Positions 41,981 through 52,441 of a stretch of 64,000 bases of DNA are shown in pieces. This DNA comes from Deinococcus aquatilis DSM 23025 (GTDB lineage Bacteria > Deinococcota > Deinococci > Deinococcales > Deinococcaceae), in NCBI RefSeq assembly GCF_000378445.1, contig NZ_KB899696.1:1-64000 (forward strand), given 5' to 3'. The number at the start of each line of letters is the position of its first letter. The first letter of the stretch is position 1. Position numbers and translations under genes: made by a program. The notes below the pieces were generated by a model that was not told where the DNA came from, made no database searches, and was given only the letters and a program-made list of their open reading frames with translations.

Positions 41981-42559
41981 ATGACCCTAGACAAGATTGC
42001 TCAGGCCTATACCGACTGGGTGGCCTACGAAACCAATCCAAGCCCAGAACTGAAAGACCAGCTGGCCAGGCTTAACGAGCGCCCGACAGCGGAAGCCGAT
42101 CGCTTCTTCGCCGACCTCGTCAAGAAGTACAGCGAGGCCACTGATGTGTTCTGGATTCAACAGGCCATCGCTTACGCTCAAAGCGCCACAGACAAGGCTG
42201 TTGCTCAGCAGTATTTGGAACAGCTCCTGTCAGATTACTCCCGCTATGGCGTGCTGGGACCCGTCCTCAATACAGCGTGCAGCCGCCTGGGGATGATCGC
42301 CAAGTACCCAAATCAGGTACTCGCCCAGACGATCGAGGCCGAACATCCAATCTCCTATCCGGGGGAAGAGATCGTCATTTTCGGCCTTCGGACGGCAGCT
42401 TACGGCGGGTACATCATGACGGTGGCGGGCTTCCAACCCGGCTTTGACGCAGGTCAGGCCATGAAAGCCAGTCAACGTCGGCCAACGTTGGCCCAGGCGG
42501 AAGAGGTGATTGCCAAGTGGCGTGCCGCGCATCCTGGGAGCAAACCCTCCAAAAGCTAA
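41981..42559 (+). CDS. Putative immunity protein, unknown family
   Basis: 192 residues, mainly helical (IAQAYTDWVAYETNPSPELKDQLARL, FADLVKKYSEATDVFWIQQAIAYAQS) with a strand-rich end. No signal peptide or recognised family. It is the last gene of the array before the terminator and tRNA. An immunity role is inferred from the neighbourhood only. Confidence 0.68.
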   Translation: MTLDKIAQAYTDWVAYETNPSPELKDQLARLNERPTAEADRFFADLVKKYSEATDVFWIQQAIAYAQSATDKAVAQQYLEQLLSDYSRYGVLGPVLNTACSRLGMIAKYPNQVLAQTIEAEHPISYPGEEIVIFGLRTAAYGGYIMTVAGFQPGFDAGQAMKASQRRPTLAQAEEVIAKWRAAHPGSKPSKS

Positions 42560-42752
42560 GCGGGTGCGCTTGAGCCGATCGGCAGCTCGCAACCGCCCAA
42601 TCACGGCCTGGCACACGCACCACAGCGATGCCCTGCTGGCTTTCGCATCCGCCGCTGCCGCCCCTCGTCTTTCCGCTCAAAATTATTGACAGACCTTCTG
42701 AGACGGCTCACGAGAGCTACACACGCTCTCCCGTTACACGCCTACTACACGC

Positions 42753-42795
42753 AAGAAGCGCCTGAGTGGATTTCTCCCTCAGGCGCTTCTTGTTT
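42753..42795. terminator. Strong bidirectional terminator
   Basis: Perfect 14-bp stem AAGAAGCGCCTGAG/CTCAGGCGCTTCTT around TGGATTTCTCC, then GTTTC. It closes the immunity array on one strand and the tRNA-Ala transcript on the other. Confidence 0.85.
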
Positions 42796-42819
42796 CTGCC
42801 GTCTAGGACGGCTTCAAAT

Positions 42820-42894
<75 letters not shown>

Positions 42895-43000
42895 TCAGCG
42901 GGCGTAAGGTTACCAGAGGTGAGGCCGCTTGGCAACCCCCACCCACAGGCATAGGCCAATGCGCCCTCCCAAACTCCAGCCAGAGCCGCTAGCATGGGCC

Positions 43001-44317
43001 ATGTTTCGCCGTTCCCACGCTGCGTTTTCCCGGCTTCCCACAGGGGTCTGGCCTGCGGGTGGTCTGCTGGTGGGCGGCGCGGCGCGGGATACGTTGCGAG
43101 GAGTGACACCCGGAGATTACGACTGGGCTGTACCTCATCCGGCAGAGGCAGCCAGTGCCCTGGCCCAGGCTCAGGGCGGCTCGGCCTTCCCGCTGGATCA
43201 GGAGCGGGGATATTGGCGGGTTCATCTGCCGGGCAGCGTTCAGCATGACTTTGTGCCACTGCCGGATGACCTGACTAGCGATCTGCTGAGGCGAGATTTC
43301 ACGGTCAATGCGCTGGCACTGGACGAGGCCGGGCGGTGGCATGACCCCACGGGCGGGCAGGCTGATCTGCGGGCGCGGCGGCTGCGAATGGTCTCGGCGC
43401 ACAACCTGCACGCCGATCCCCTGCGGGCGTGGCGGGCAGCGCGGTTCGAGGTCACGCTGGGATTCCGGATGGACGCTGCCACAGAGCAGGCCGTGCGGCA
43501 GGTGGCCGCCGATCTATCTGCCCGCTGGCTGCCCCTGCCTGCGCCTGAGAGGGTGCGGGAGGAGTTGCACGCCCTTCTGGGCCACCGCGAGGCCGCACGG
43601 GGCCTGCTGAGGCTGGAGGAGCTGGGGCTGCTGGCCCTGACCGTACCGGAGCTTCGGGAAGGCATAGGCGTGGTTCAGGGCGGGTTTCATCATCTGGACG
43701 TGTTTGAGCACAACGTAGAAGCCCTGCACCAACTGCTGGCACGGTTTGCCGACGCGCCGTTGCCGCTGCGCTGGGCAGCCCTGCTACACGACGTGGGTAA
43801 GCCCCGCGCCTACGCTCTCAGTGACGGCCAAAACTTCTATGGGCACGACAAGTTGGGTGCCCAGATCACTCGGGAAGTGCTGGCGCGGCTGAAATTGCCC
43901 GCAGACGACACGGCGCGGGCCGCCTCGTTGGTGGGCGCACACATGCTGCCTCTGCCCCAGAACGATACCGAGGCGCGGCGATTTGTGCACCGTCGGCGGG
44001 CGCTGTTGCCCGATCTGCTGGCGCTGATGCTGGCCGACCGGGAAGCGGCGCGGGGGCCAAGCAGCAGCCCGGCTTCCCGCCACGCCTATGCCGCCGCCAT
44101 CGACCGGGTCCTAGCCGCGCTGGAAGATCAGCCCGCCGCACCCAGACCCCTGCTGACAGGCACTGAACTCATGGCCCTGCTGGGCATCCAACCCGGCCCG
44201 GAGGTGGGGCAGGCCCTCCGGGCACTGAACGAGGCCGCTGCACTGGGCGACGTAAAAAACCCGGAAGAGGCCCGCGCTTTTGTGCAGAACTGGGCAAACC
44301 TTCCCCCCAGCGGATGA
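43001..44317 (+). CDS. CCA/poly(A) polymerase-family nucleotidyltransferase with HD domain
   Basis: 438 residues from ATG 43001, which follows TAGCAT by 5 nt (leaderless); TTG 42929 with GAGGTGAGG upstream is an alternative. Class II motifs: [18 protein letters not shown] (metal Asp pair), [22 protein letters not shown] and PERVREEL, then an HD domain ([14 protein letters not shown]). Deinococci are known to have separate CC-adding and A-adding enzymes, so this may be one half; the sequence does not decide which. Confidence 0.85.
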   Translation: MFRRSHAAFSRLPTGVWPAGGLLVGGAARDTLRGVTPGDYDWAVPHPAEAASALAQAQGGSAFPLDQERGYWRVHLPGSVQHDFVPLPDDLTSDLLRRDFTVNALALDEAGRWHDPTGGQADLRARRLRMVSAHNLHADPLRAWRAARFEVTLGFRMDAATEQAVRQVAADLSARWLPLPAPERVREELHALLGHREAARGLLRLEELGLLALTVPELREGIGVVQGGFHHLDVFEHNVEALHQLLARFADAPLPLRWAALLHDVGKPRAYALSDGQNFYGHDKLGAQITREVLARLKLPADDTARAASLVGAHMLPLPQNDTEARRFVHRRRALLPDLLALMLADREAARGPSSSPASRHAYAAAIDRVLAALEDQPAAPRPLLTGTELMALLGIQPGPEVGQALRALNEAAALGDVKNPEEARAFVQNWANLPPSG

Positions 44318-44386
44318 AGCTCCCGGAGTCCTCACAAATGAGAAAAACTTCATTTGATGTTGAGCTTTGGGGTATGCTGATTCACC

Positions 44387-45871
44387 ATGCTCGCCGCCAT
44401 CTCCCCCGAAGCTCGCCTCCGCCAGCCCATCACGCCCGACTGGGTCAAAAACGCCGTGTTCTACCAGATTTTTCCGGACCGATTCGCCCGCAGTGGGCGC
44501 GTCACGGGACTGAATCTGCAGACGTGGGGCGACCAACCCCATTTTCATAAATACATGGGCGGCGACCTGTGGGGCGTGATCGATAAGCTGGATCACATCG
44601 TGAGTCTGGGCGTCAACGCCATCTACTTCTGCCCAGTGTTCCAGTCGGCCAGCAACCACCGCTACCACACGCACGACTACTACCAGGTCGATCCGATGCT
44701 GGGCGGCAACGAGGCGCTGACGGCGCTGATCAAGGCCGCCCACGAACGCGGCCTGAAAGTGGTTCTGGACGGCGTGTTCAACCATGCCAGCCGGGGATTT
44801 TTCCAGTTCAACGACCTGCTGGAACAGGGCGACGCCAGCGCCTACCGCGACTGGTTCCACGTGGAAGGCTGGCCCCTATCGGCCTATGACGACGCCCGGC
44901 CTGCCGGATACCACGCCTGGTGGGGCAACCGCGCCCTGCCCAAATTCAATACCAGCAACCCCGCCGTGCGCGACTTTCTGTGGGACATCGCCGAATACTG
45001 GATCAAGCAGGGCGTGGACGGCTGGCGTCTGGACGTTCCCAACGAGATCGACGACGATTCCTTCTGGCAGGAGTTTCGCCGCCGCGTGAAGGCCATCAAC
45101 CCCGACGCCTACATCGTGGGCGAGATCTGGGGCGACGCGCACCGCTGGCTTCAGGGCGATCAGTTCGACGCCGTCATGAACTACCATTTCACGCGACCCT
45201 GCCTGGCGTTTTTTGGCGCTCACACGCTGGATCACCCCATGAACGAGCGCAGCGGCACCGGCTTTGTGCCGCCCATGAGCGCCCCCGAATTCGGCCAGCG
45301 CATGACCGAGGTGACCCAGATGTATCACCCGGATGTGGTGGCTGCACAACTGAACCTGCTGGACTCGCACGACACGGCCCGCTACCTGACCGCCGTCGGA
45401 GGAGACGCCACCGCCTACCGCCTCGCCACCATCTTCCAGATGACCTACGTGGGCGCACCCTGCATCTACTACGGCGACGAGATCGGCCTGCCCGGTGGCC
45501 CCGACCCCGATTGCCGCCGCGCTTTCCCGTGGGACCGTCAGCAGGAGTGGGACACGGCCACGCTGAATCTGACCCGCCAACTGGTGCAGGCCCGCCATAG
45601 CACAGTGGCCCTGCGCCACGGCACGTTCGACGTGACCTATGCCCAGGGCGATCAGATCGCCTATACCCGCGCCCACAACGAAGGGAACGCTTACGTGGCC
45701 CTGAACTGCGCCCACCACGCCACCCGCATTCCGCTGACGGGGGTGCAGCCAGGCACCTACACCGATGTGCTCACGGGCCGCACACTGGAACTCGGCGGCA
45801 ACACCGACATCGAGGTGCCCGCACGGGGCGGCGTGGTGCTGATACCTGCGCGGGCAGAGGGAACTGTCTGA
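44387..45871 (+). CDS. GH13 neopullulanase/cyclomaltodextrinase-like enzyme
   Basis: 494 residues. All GH13 regions are present: DGVFNH (about 128-133), GWRLDVPNE with nucleophile Asp216, GEIWGD with acid Glu246 and LLDSHD with Asp329. The VPNE after the nucleophile fits subfamily GH13_20. The N-terminal CBM34 domain of classical members (about 580 residues) is absent. No signal peptide, so it cuts internal maltodextrins. Confidence 0.9.
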   Translation: MLAAISPEARLRQPITPDWVKNAVFYQIFPDRFARSGRVTGLNLQTWGDQPHFHKYMGGDLWGVIDKLDHIVSLGVNAIYFCPVFQSASNHRYHTHDYYQVDPMLGGNEALTALIKAAHERGLKVVLDGVFNHASRGFFQFNDLLEQGDASAYRDWFHVEGWPLSAYDDARPAGYHAWWGNRALPKFNTSNPAVRDFLWDIAEYWIKQGVDGWRLDVPNEIDDDSFWQEFRRRVKAINPDAYIVGEIWGDAHRWLQGDQFDAVMNYHFTRPCLAFFGAHTLDHPMNERSGTGFVPPMSAPEFGQRMTEVTQMYHPDVVAAQLNLLDSHDTARYLTAVGGDATAYRLATIFQMTYVGAPCIYYGDEIGLPGGPDPDCRRAFPWDRQQEWDTATLNLTRQLVQARHSTVALRHGTFDVTYAQGDQIAYTRAHNEGNAYVALNCAHHATRIPLTGVQPGTYTDVLTGRTLELGGNTDIEVPARGGVVLIPARAEGTV

Positions 45872-45986
45872 GGGTCAAGCGCTGAGGGTCTGGGGGTCTA
45901 AGGAAGGGCAATCGCTGACACTTATCAACCCCCAAAGCGAGAAGGTGTGAAAGGCCCACGAAATACACTGTTTTTTGCAACCAGAG

Positions 45987-46016
45987 GGGGCGACAAGGTC
46001 AACACCAAGTCGCCCC
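45987..46016. terminator. Hairpin after hom
   Basis: Perfect 8-bp repeat GGGGCGAC (45987-45994) and GTCGCCCC (46009-46016), in the 200-bp gap between the amylase and hom genes. No good T-tract. Confidence 0.45.
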
Positions 46017-46070
46017 ATATCTTTGCCCTATACCCTTCAGCCCTTAGATCAAGCGCCGAGAAAAACCAGA

Positions 46071-47033
46071 TCAGTGCAGGGGCACATGCCCCGGAAAGCC
46101 GATCAGCCAGTCGAGCAGGTCGCCCACCATGGCCGACGCCGTGACCATGCCGCCTGCGCCGCCACCCGCGAAAATCAGGGTGCCGCTCTCCTCTCCCTCG
46201 TAGACCAGCGCATTTCGGCTGTCTCCGGCGGTGCACAGCGGGTGCGTGTCGGGCAGGCTCTGGGGCGAGACGGTCGCTTGCCACTCGCCGTCCACTTTCA
46301 CCAGTTCGGCCACCAGCTTGATGCGTTCGCCGCGTTCACGGGCCGCAGCAATATCGGCCAACGTCACGTTCTCGATTCCAGTGACCTGTACGGCACTGAA
46401 AGGGTAGTTGCCGTCGGCGCTGAAGCGGGCCAGCACGGTCAGTTTGTGGGCCGTATCGAAGCCGCCCACATCCAGCGTCGGTGGGTCTTCGGCGTAGCCC
46501 AACGCCTGAGCTTCGGCCAGGGCAGCGGCGTACTCCCGGCCCGCTTCCATCTGGGTCAGGATGTAATTGCAAGTTCCGTTCAGGACGGCCTGAAGGCCCA
46601 CAAAGGTGCTGGCCCGCAGTACGGTACTCATCGGGCCGATCACAGGTGTTCCGGCCATCACGCTGGCTTCGTAGTACAGGCGGCCAGCCAGTGCATGGTC
46701 ACGCAGATCGTCCCAACGTTCGGCCAGGAGCGCCTTGTTGGCCGTAATCACGGGCCGCCCGCTCCTGAGGTAAGGGGCCAGGAGTTGCAGCGGACGGTCG
46801 ATGCCGCCCAGACATTCCATGACCACCGCACATTCCTGCAAAAAGGCGGGATCGTTGGTCAGGGTGATACCCGCTGGAATATCGCGCACGCGGGCCTGAT
46901 CGCGCACCAGCACACCCGCAACCACCACTTCTACACCCAGATTGTCAAAGATGTCTTTGCGCTTTTGCAGCAGCCGCAAGACGTTTTCGCCCACGGTTCC
47001 ACAGCCCAACAAGCCCACGGTCACGGTTCTCAT
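46071..47033 (-). CDS. hom: Homoserine dehydrogenase
   Basis: 320 residues from ATG 47033, which follows a TACATT hexamer by 6 nt. NAD-binding [12 protein letters not shown], then [16 protein letters not shown] and [15 protein letters not shown], with the catalytic-core [12 protein letters not shown] and [25 protein letters not shown] (conserved Asp/Lys). The ACT domain of longer forms is absent. It makes homoserine for Thr, Met and Ile. Confidence 0.93.
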   Translation of the reverse strand: MRTVTVGLLGCGTVGENVLRLLQKRKDIFDNLGVEVVVAGVLVRDQARVRDIPAGITLTNDPAFLQECAVVMECLGGIDRPLQLLAPYLRSGRPVITANKALLAERWDDLRDHALAGRLYYEASVMAGTPVIGPMSTVLRASTFVGLQAVLNGTCNYILTQMEAGREYAAALAEAQALGYAEDPPTLDVGGFDTAHKLTVLARFSADGNYPFSAVQVTGIENVTLADIAAARERGERIKLVAELVKVDGEWQATVSPQSLPDTHPLCTAGDSRNALVYEGEESGTLIFAGGGAGGMVTASAMVGDLLDWLIGFPGHVPLH

Positions 47034-47272
47034 GGCGTGAATGTAACGCAGGCACGGGACGGGGGCCGGGGGGTGGGATAGGTGTGGGGCCAAAAGCTGG
47101 GGGCGATATACCCCCCTCTTGTTGCTCCCCATCTTGACTTTGCGCTCAGTCGTCTAGTTGCCCGGACGCTACACTGGGTTCATGTTGCCCGTGTCAAGAA
47201 CTTGTCTGCCTTTCCGTATTCCGCCGTGGTCATCTGCCGCGCGGCCTGAGTCCATCACGTGAGGTCTGAAGC

Positions 47273-48391
47273 ATGAGTGGCCGTCTGGAAGAACTGGCGG
47301 CTGAATTCAGCATGGTGGAGCGGGCATTGGGCGATCCGGCGATGTTGGCTGAACCCCGCGAATACGCCCGCCTGACCCGCCGCCACCGCGAACTGACGCC
47401 GCTGGTCACGCTGCTCCGGGAGCGCGACAGCCTGACCACCGACCTCGCGGGCGCCCGCGAATTGCTGGCCGATCCAGATATGCGCGAACTGGCGGCAGGA
47501 GAAATCGAGAGTCTTACAGCGCGGCTGGCAGGCATCGAAACCGATCTGGAAGTGTTGTTGCTGCCCACCGACCCGGACGACGGCAAGAATGTGATTCTGG
47601 AGCTGCGGGCCGGGGCGGGCGGAGCCGAAGCGGGCCTGTTTGCCACCGACCTGCTGCGGATGTACACCCGCTACGCCGAGGGCGCGAACCTGAAACTGAA
47701 CGTGCTGGACGCCTCCGAAAGCGATTTGGGCGGCGCGAGCAAGGTGGTGGCCGAAATTACGGGCGACTTCGCCTACCGCGCCTTCAAGTGGGAACGGGGC
47801 GTTCACCGCGTTCAGCGCGTGCCCGCCACCGAATCGGCGGGGCGGATTCATACCAGCACCGTGACGGTGGCTGTCTTGCCCGAAGTCCAGCAGGATGAGG
47901 TGCATCTCGATCTCTCGGAAGTACGGATTGATGTGTACCGCTCTCAGGGCGCGGGCGGGCAGGGCGTGAACACCACCGACAGCGCGGTGCGGGCCGTGTA
48001 CCGCGCAGGCACGCCCGACGAGATCATGGTGGTCTGTCAGGATGGCCGCAGCCAGATCAAGAACCGCGAAAAGGCCCTGATCGTGCTGGCATCGCGTCTG
48101 GCCGAGCGTGAACGGGCCGCCCGTGAGGAACGCGAACGCTCGGAGCGGGCGTCGCAGGTGGGCAGCGGAGACCGATCCGAAAAAATCCGGACTTACAACT
48201 ATCCTCAGAACCGCGTGACCGACCACCGGCTGGAGGGCGACACCAAAAACTTTGCGCTGGACAGCGTGATCGAGGGCCAGTTGGCTCCGGTGGTGGCGGC
48301 CCTCGCACGGGCCGAGCGCGAGCGGCAACTGGTCGAAATGGGCAGCCGCGATACAGGTAGGCAGCCGGACGGACAGTATGGCGCGGCGTGA
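47273..48391 (+). CDS. prfA: Peptide chain release factor 1
   Basis: 372 residues. Class I release factor with the GGQ tripeptide ([14 protein letters not shown]), and the RF1 stop-codon motif ([25 protein letters not shown]), so it reads UAA/UAG. The C-terminal IKNREKAL and [12 protein letters not shown] blocks complete the family pattern. The end overlaps the Nudix gene by 14 bp. Confidence 0.96.
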   Translation: MSGRLEELAAEFSMVERALGDPAMLAEPREYARLTRRHRELTPLVTLLRERDSLTTDLAGARELLADPDMRELAAGEIESLTARLAGIETDLEVLLLPTDPDDGKNVILELRAGAGGAEAGLFATDLLRMYTRYAEGANLKLNVLDASESDLGGASKVVAEITGDFAYRAFKWERGVHRVQRVPATESAGRIHTSTVTVAVLPEVQQDEVHLDLSEVRIDVYRSQGAGGQGVNTTDSAVRAVYRAGTPDEIMVVCQDGRSQIKNREKALIVLASRLAERERAAREERERSERASQVGSGDRSEKIRTYNYPQNRVTDHRLEGDTKNFALDSVIEGQLAPVVAALARAERERQLVEMGSRDTGRQPDGQYGAA

Positions 48392-48872
48392 TCTGCTGGT
48401 CGCGGCAGGTATTTTGCGAGATCGGTTCGGAAGGGTGCTGTTGGTCGGCAACGACTGGCAGGGGCATGGGCGTGTGCGCCACACCCTCCCCGGCGGCGTC
48501 GTGGAACCCGGCGAAACCCTGCCCGAAGCCCTTTACCGCGAAATCATAGAAGAAACGGGCCTGAAACTGACCGGAATCAAGCACATGGCCTACACCGTGC
48601 ATATCGAGGATGAGCGCCGGGGAGAACGCGCCATTGCCGTGGCCTTCGAGGCCACCTGGGAGGGGCTGCTGAACCCCGCCGACCCGGACGGCTTCATTGT
48701 GGAGGCCAAATTCTGCTCACTGGAGGAGGCGCTGGACAAACTGGATTCACCGCCGATGCGTGAGCCGCTCAGCGATTACCTGAAGACCGGGGAGCCGGGG
48801 CGCTTCTACGCCTTCAAAGGTTGGGATGGGCGCGGGGGACTACGGATTCCGGCCCTGAAGGCCAAAGTCTAA
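48378..48872 (+). CDS. Nudix hydrolase
   Basis: 164 residues. Nudix box [24 protein letters not shown] fits GX5EX7REUXEEXGU exactly. Substrate is probably a nucleoside diphosphate derivative; not readable from sequence. Overlap with prfA implies co-translation. Confidence 0.93.
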   Translation: MARRDLLVAAGILRDRFGRVLLVGNDWQGHGRVRHTLPGGVVEPGETLPEALYREIIEETGLKLTGIKHMAYTVHIEDERRGERAIAVAFEATWEGLLNPADPDGFIVEAKFCSLEEALDKLDSPPMREPLSDYLKTGEPGRFYAFKGWDGRGGLRIPALKAKV

Positions 48873-48987
48873 GAATCAGACAGAGGCCCGTCTTCGCCCT
48901 GTTGTCCTGCAACTGCACAGGACTGCGGGACACAGCGGAGGACGGAACTTAAGGCAGGCAAAAAGCTTGAAGTCTCGACCAGATCGA

Positions 48988-49017
48988 AGCGCCGCCCCTT
49001 CTTCAGGGACGGCGCTT
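48988..49017. terminator. Bidirectional terminator
   Basis: AAGCGCCGcCCC pairs with GGGaCGGCGCTT, between the Nudix gene and the convergent anti-sigma gene. Confidence 0.7.
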
Positions 49018-49046
49018 GCCCTTGCCCAGCTTGCTCATTTTCAGCC

Positions 49047-49751
49047 TCAGAGCTGACGCACCAGAATCGGCGTGGTGGTGGGCTGTTCGCTTCCGCCCGT
49101 GGGTTCCACGCTCACGGCGATGGTGGCCCCGGCTTCCAGCCCATTGATCAGGATGCCCTGCCCGTCAAACACTCCCAGCGAGGCGGGTTTGCCCCCCACG
49201 ATCTGCCACAACTGATAGACGCGGCCCGTGTCGGCGGCACTGGACAGGTAGAGGTAAGCGCGGCCATCCGGCAGGCGCACCAGTTGCCCCAGATTCTGTC
49301 CGTCGGCGGCAACCGTTTCGGTCACTGCGCCGGGCGTGCGGGCATATTGGCTGACCGGGTCGGCAGGGCGCAGCAGCAGGACGGCGGTTACGGCGGCGGC
49401 CAGTCCCAGCGTGCCCAGCAGCGGCCACAGGGGGCGGCGGGCCGGTGCAGCAGAGGCCTGAGCCTCGGGAGCCTGCCCAGCAACGTCTTCTGTCTTCAGG
49501 AGCAGCGGGGAGGCAGCCATGCCGCCAGCACCTCGTTCGGCGTGCAGCCGGGCCATCAGGCGGTCCTCGGCTCCAGCAGGCACGGGAGTATCGGGCAGGG
49601 ATTCGCTCAGGGCCACCAGCGCCGCAAGGTCAGCGTCCAACTGCGCCCGGAGGGCCGGGTCGGCTTCTATGGCCGCCCGAACGCGCACTTCTTCTTCAGG
49701 GGGCAAGATGCCCAGGGCATAGGCGGTCAGTTGATCCTGATCAATGGTCAC
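49047..49751 (-). CDS. Anti-sigma factor (RskA-like)
   Basis: 234 residues. An N-terminal sigma-binding segment (YALGILPPEEEVRVRAAIEADPALRAQL) is followed by one membrane helix (about 108-127, WPLLGTLGLAAAVTAVLLL) and an external domain of the RskA C-terminal type (VYQLWQIVGGKPASLGVF). It is expected to hold the upstream ECF sigma at the membrane until an envelope signal. Confidence 0.92.
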   Translation of the reverse strand: MTIDQDQLTAYALGILPPEEEVRVRAAIEADPALRAQLDADLAALVALSESLPDTPVPAGAEDRLMARLHAERGAGGMAASPLLLKTEDVAGQAPEAQASAAPARRPLWPLLGTLGLAAAVTAVLLLRPADPVSQYARTPGAVTETVAADGQNLGQLVRLPDGRAYLYLSSAADTGRVYQLWQIVGGKPASLGVFDGQGILINGLEAGATIAVSVEPTGGSEQPTTTPILVRQL

Positions 49752-49823
49752 GCGTGTTCACCTCCTCAAGAGCGCAAACTGAAAGCACATAGGGAAAATG
49801 GGGCGGAAGAGGGAGGAGTGGAG

Positions 49824-50390
49824 TCAAGCTCCCGACTCTGGGTGGGCAGATTGAGCAGGAACGGCCAAAGCGGAGCGCATGCGGTCAAGGGCCAGCCGCA
49901 ATCTCGATTTTACAGTGCCAATGGGTAACCCTGTCAGTACCGCCAACTCGCTGTGCGAATGTCCCTGATAGTAGGCCAGCTCCACGAGGTGCCGTTGGTT
50001 AGCATCGAGGACATTCACAGCGCGGGAGGCCAGAATCCGGTCAGTGGGATCGCTGGCTGCCACGGGGGCATCCCAGTCTTCTATCTCCAGCGGGGTATCG
50101 GGGCGGTCTCGCAGCTCCTGCAAAAAGCGGTGGTGGGCGATACTGACCAACCAAGTCTTCACGCTGGCACGGGCAGAATCGAAACGGGCGGCATGCTTCC
50201 AGGCATTCATGAAGGCGTCCTGTACGCAGCTTTCCACATCGTCGGGTTGCCGGAGCATCCGGGTTCCCAGCGCATACAGCAGGCGCGAATGCCGGGAGTG
50301 CAGTTCTCTGAAAGCGTCCTCGTCACCCTGAGCCATGCGGGCGATCAGGGCCTCGTCGGGCGGATCAGGGATTGGACTGGGGGAGGTCAT
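49824..50390 (-). CDS. ECF RNA polymerase sigma factor (SigK-like)
   Basis: 188 residues. Region 2 (YALGTRMLRQPDDVESCVQDAFMNAWKHAARFD) and region 4 (LVELAYYQGHSHSELAVLTGLPIGTVKSRLRLALDRMR) are clear. The anti-sigma gene follows 72 bp downstream on the same strand. Its likely targets include the tatA/ferritin-like genes upstream (inference from place). Confidence 0.93.
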   Translation of the reverse strand: MTSPSPIPDPPDEALIARMAQGDEDAFRELHSRHSRLLYALGTRMLRQPDDVESCVQDAFMNAWKHAARFDSARASVKTWLVSIAHHRFLQELRDRPDTPLEIEDWDAPVAASDPTDRILASRAVNVLDANQRHLVELAYYQGHSHSELAVLTGLPIGTVKSRLRLALDRMRSALAVPAQSAHPESGA

Positions 50391-50480
50391 AGATTCGGAA
50401 TGCAGCCTAACAGCCCAGCAGCCGAATCCTATGTATGCACTTCTACGCTGATCTTAACCTGTACTGAAGAGCCTGAAAGC

Positions 50481-50738
50481 TCAGGCCTGGGGAGCGCGGG
50501 GCGTCACGGCGCTAGGGGCGACAGCGGCGGCGACAGGTTGAACATCCATCACCACGGGCGCAGGCACAGACTCACGCAGACCGCCGTCCAGTTCGGCCTT
50601 CAGGCCAGCCGTACCTTTGCGGAATTCGCGCAGGCCGTTGCCCAGGCTTTTGCCCAGTTCCGGCAGTTTGCGGGGGCCAAAGACCACCAGGGCGACAATC
50701 AGAATCAACAGAATTTCAGCGGGGCCGATGTTGGGCAT
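50481..50738 (-). CDS. tatA: Twin-arginine translocase subunit TatA/E
   Basis: 85 residues: one N-terminal helix (IGPAEILLILIVALVVFGP), an FGPRKLPELGKSLGNGLREFRKG amphipathic helix, and an acidic/Ala-rich tail. The two genes upstream encode twin-arginine substrates, so the local translocase subunit and its cargo are together. Confidence 0.94.
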   Translation of the reverse strand: MPNIGPAEILLILIVALVVFGPRKLPELGKSLGNGLREFRKGTAGLKAELDGGLRESVPAPVVMDVQPVAAAVAPSAVTPRAPQA

Positions 50739-50850
50739 AGGGATGACCTCTTTGGGAAAGCCGCGGAAAACGGCCAGAGAAAGGTATGAAGTTGGAGGCC
50801 GCCAGGACTACACGGCCTCCAGACAGTGCCGGACTTCTGAATTCTGGTGC

Positions 50851-51582
50851 TTAAGCCTTGATCAGTGGCCCGACGATAGCCAACGTTTCTTCCATCGTCA
50901 GGGGAGTCCACAGCGCGGTGGGCGTGGGCGAGTAGTTGGCATCGAAGTCGGCAGCGGCGGGGCTGGTGGGCTTGGCGTCACTCTGGGGCGCGATGGCCGT
51001 CTGGCGCGTGGGGGCCGAGTTGTAGCCCAGGTACACGCGCAGTTCCTGAATGCCCGAAACGTGGTTGGCTTCGACGGCCAGAATGCTGGCGGCGGCGGTC
51101 AACACAGCGCCGTTCTGAACGCTGGCGGCCTGCCCGAGGTATGCACGCACGCCCACAGGCTCGATGCTGGCGGCCAACTGCAAGAACACCTGATCATTCA
51201 CGCCGCTGCCGTCACCGATCAGGGGGCTGAAATCGAAGGTGGGCTTGGCGACCGGCGTACCGCCCAAAGTGCGGATGGTGGCCGAGAGGCCGTCCACATG
51301 TGCCCGCTCATGGCTGGCGAGTTGCTTGGCGTATTCCTTCACGCGCAGGTTGGTCAGCTTGCCTGCCAGCGCACCCGTATCGAAGGCCGTGTAGAACTCG
51401 GTCTCCAGATATTCCAGGGTCAGCGCGTAGTTCAGGATGGCGAGGTCCTGGGCCACGCTTTTGGTGGCGGGGCTGGTGGCAGCGAGGGCCGAGAGGTTCA
51501 GGCTACCCAGCGTAACTGCGCCCGCAGCGGTCAGGCCAGCGGTTTTCAGAAAGGAACGGCGGGCATTGGGAGTGGTGGTCAT
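50851..51582 (-). CDS. Tat-exported ferritin-like protein (copy 2)
   Basis: 243 residues. Tat signal ARRSFLKTAGLTAAGAVTLG at the start; then a four-helix Ferritin_2 domain with conserved NYALTLEYLETEFYTAF, ELASHERAHVDGLSATIRTLGG-type and EANHVSGIQELRVYLG blocks. Homologous to the gene before it. It probably acts in the periplasm; the metal site cannot be proven. Confidence 0.92.
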   Translation of the reverse strand: MTTTPNARRSFLKTAGLTAAGAVTLGSLNLSALAATSPATKSVAQDLAILNYALTLEYLETEFYTAFDTGALAGKLTNLRVKEYAKQLASHERAHVDGLSATIRTLGGTPVAKPTFDFSPLIGDGSGVNDQVFLQLAASIEPVGVRAYLGQAASVQNGAVLTAAASILAVEANHVSGIQELRVYLGYNSAPTRQTAIAPQSDAKPTSPAAADFDANYSPTPTALWTPLTMEETLAIVGPLIKA

Positions 51583-51676
51583 GTGGGACTCTCCTTGATG
51601 GGGATCAGGTGTGGGTTAAAACGGCGGCCAGACTTCGGGGCCAGTGATCGAATGATGGATTGACTTGATGACTGGG

Positions 51677-52441
51677 TTACTTGATGACTGGGCCAACGAT
51701 TGCCAGCACCTGCGCCATCGTCAGAGGAGTCCAGAACGCCGTGGGCGTGGGCGAGTAATCCGCGTTGAAGTCGGCCACATTGGTGCTGCTGGGGTTGGCG
51801 TCGCTCTGGGGCGCGATATTGGTCTGACGGGTGGGGTTCTTGTGGTATCCCAGCGCCACACGCAGCTCCTGCACACCCGAAACGTGGTTGGCTTCTACCG
51901 CATGAATGGCAGCGGCGGCGGAAATCAGTTCGGGGTTGCTGAGGCGGGCCACTTGGCCGAGGTAGGCACGCACGCCCACGGGTTCGATGGTGGCGGCCAA
52001 CTGCAAGAAAGTCATGTCGTTCTGGCCGCTGCCGTCTCCGATCAGGGGGCTGAAATCGAAGGTAGGCTTGGCAACCGGCGTGCCGCCCAGCTTGCTGATC
52101 GTGGCGGAGAGGGCTTCCACGTGGGCCTGCTCATGGCTGGCGAGTTCTTTGGCGTATTCCTTGGTGCGGGGGTTGGTCAGCTTGGCCGCCAGCGGGCCGC
52201 TGCTGAAGGCCGTGTAGAATTCGGCTTCCAGATATTCGAGGGTCAGCGCGTAGTTCAGAATTTCAAGGTCCTGCGCCGCGCCGCCGCCCATCGTGTTGCC
52301 CATGCTGCTGCTCATGCCCATGCTCGGGGCGCACGAAACCAGCGCGAGGCCTGCGCCGAACAGTCCAGCGTAGCCGAGGAACGAACGACGTGAGTTGGGG
52401 GTTTCAGGGGTAGGGGTGGGCGTGGTGTGCATGTCTTCCAT
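51677..52441 (-). CDS. Tat-exported ferritin-like lipoprotein (copy 1)
   Basis: 254 residues from ATG 52441 with GGAGGT 7 nt upstream; M at 52459 is less likely. Tat motif SRRSFLGYAGLFGAG, then lipobox LVSC, so it is a Tat-dependent lipoprotein. The Ferritin_2 domain shares NYALTLEYLEAEFYTAF and NHVSGVQELRVALGY with the next gene. The pair arose by tandem duplication. Confidence 0.92.
   Translation of the reverse strand: MEDMHTTPTPTPETPNSRRSFLGYAGLFGAGLALVSCAPSMGMSSSMGNTMGGGAAQDLEILNYALTLEYLEAEFYTAFSSGPLAAKLTNPRTKEYAKELASHEQAHVEALSATISKLGGTPVAKPTFDFSPLIGDGSGQNDMTFLQLAATIEPVGVRAYLGQVARLSNPELISAAAAIHAVEANHVSGVQELRVALGYHKNPTRQTNIAPQSDANPSSTNVADFNADYSPTPTAFWTPLTMAQVLAIVGPVIK

Noticed and set aside
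42680..42720. TTGACA-like sequence after the immunity array as promoter
   Set aside because: No matching -10 and no gene follows before the terminator.
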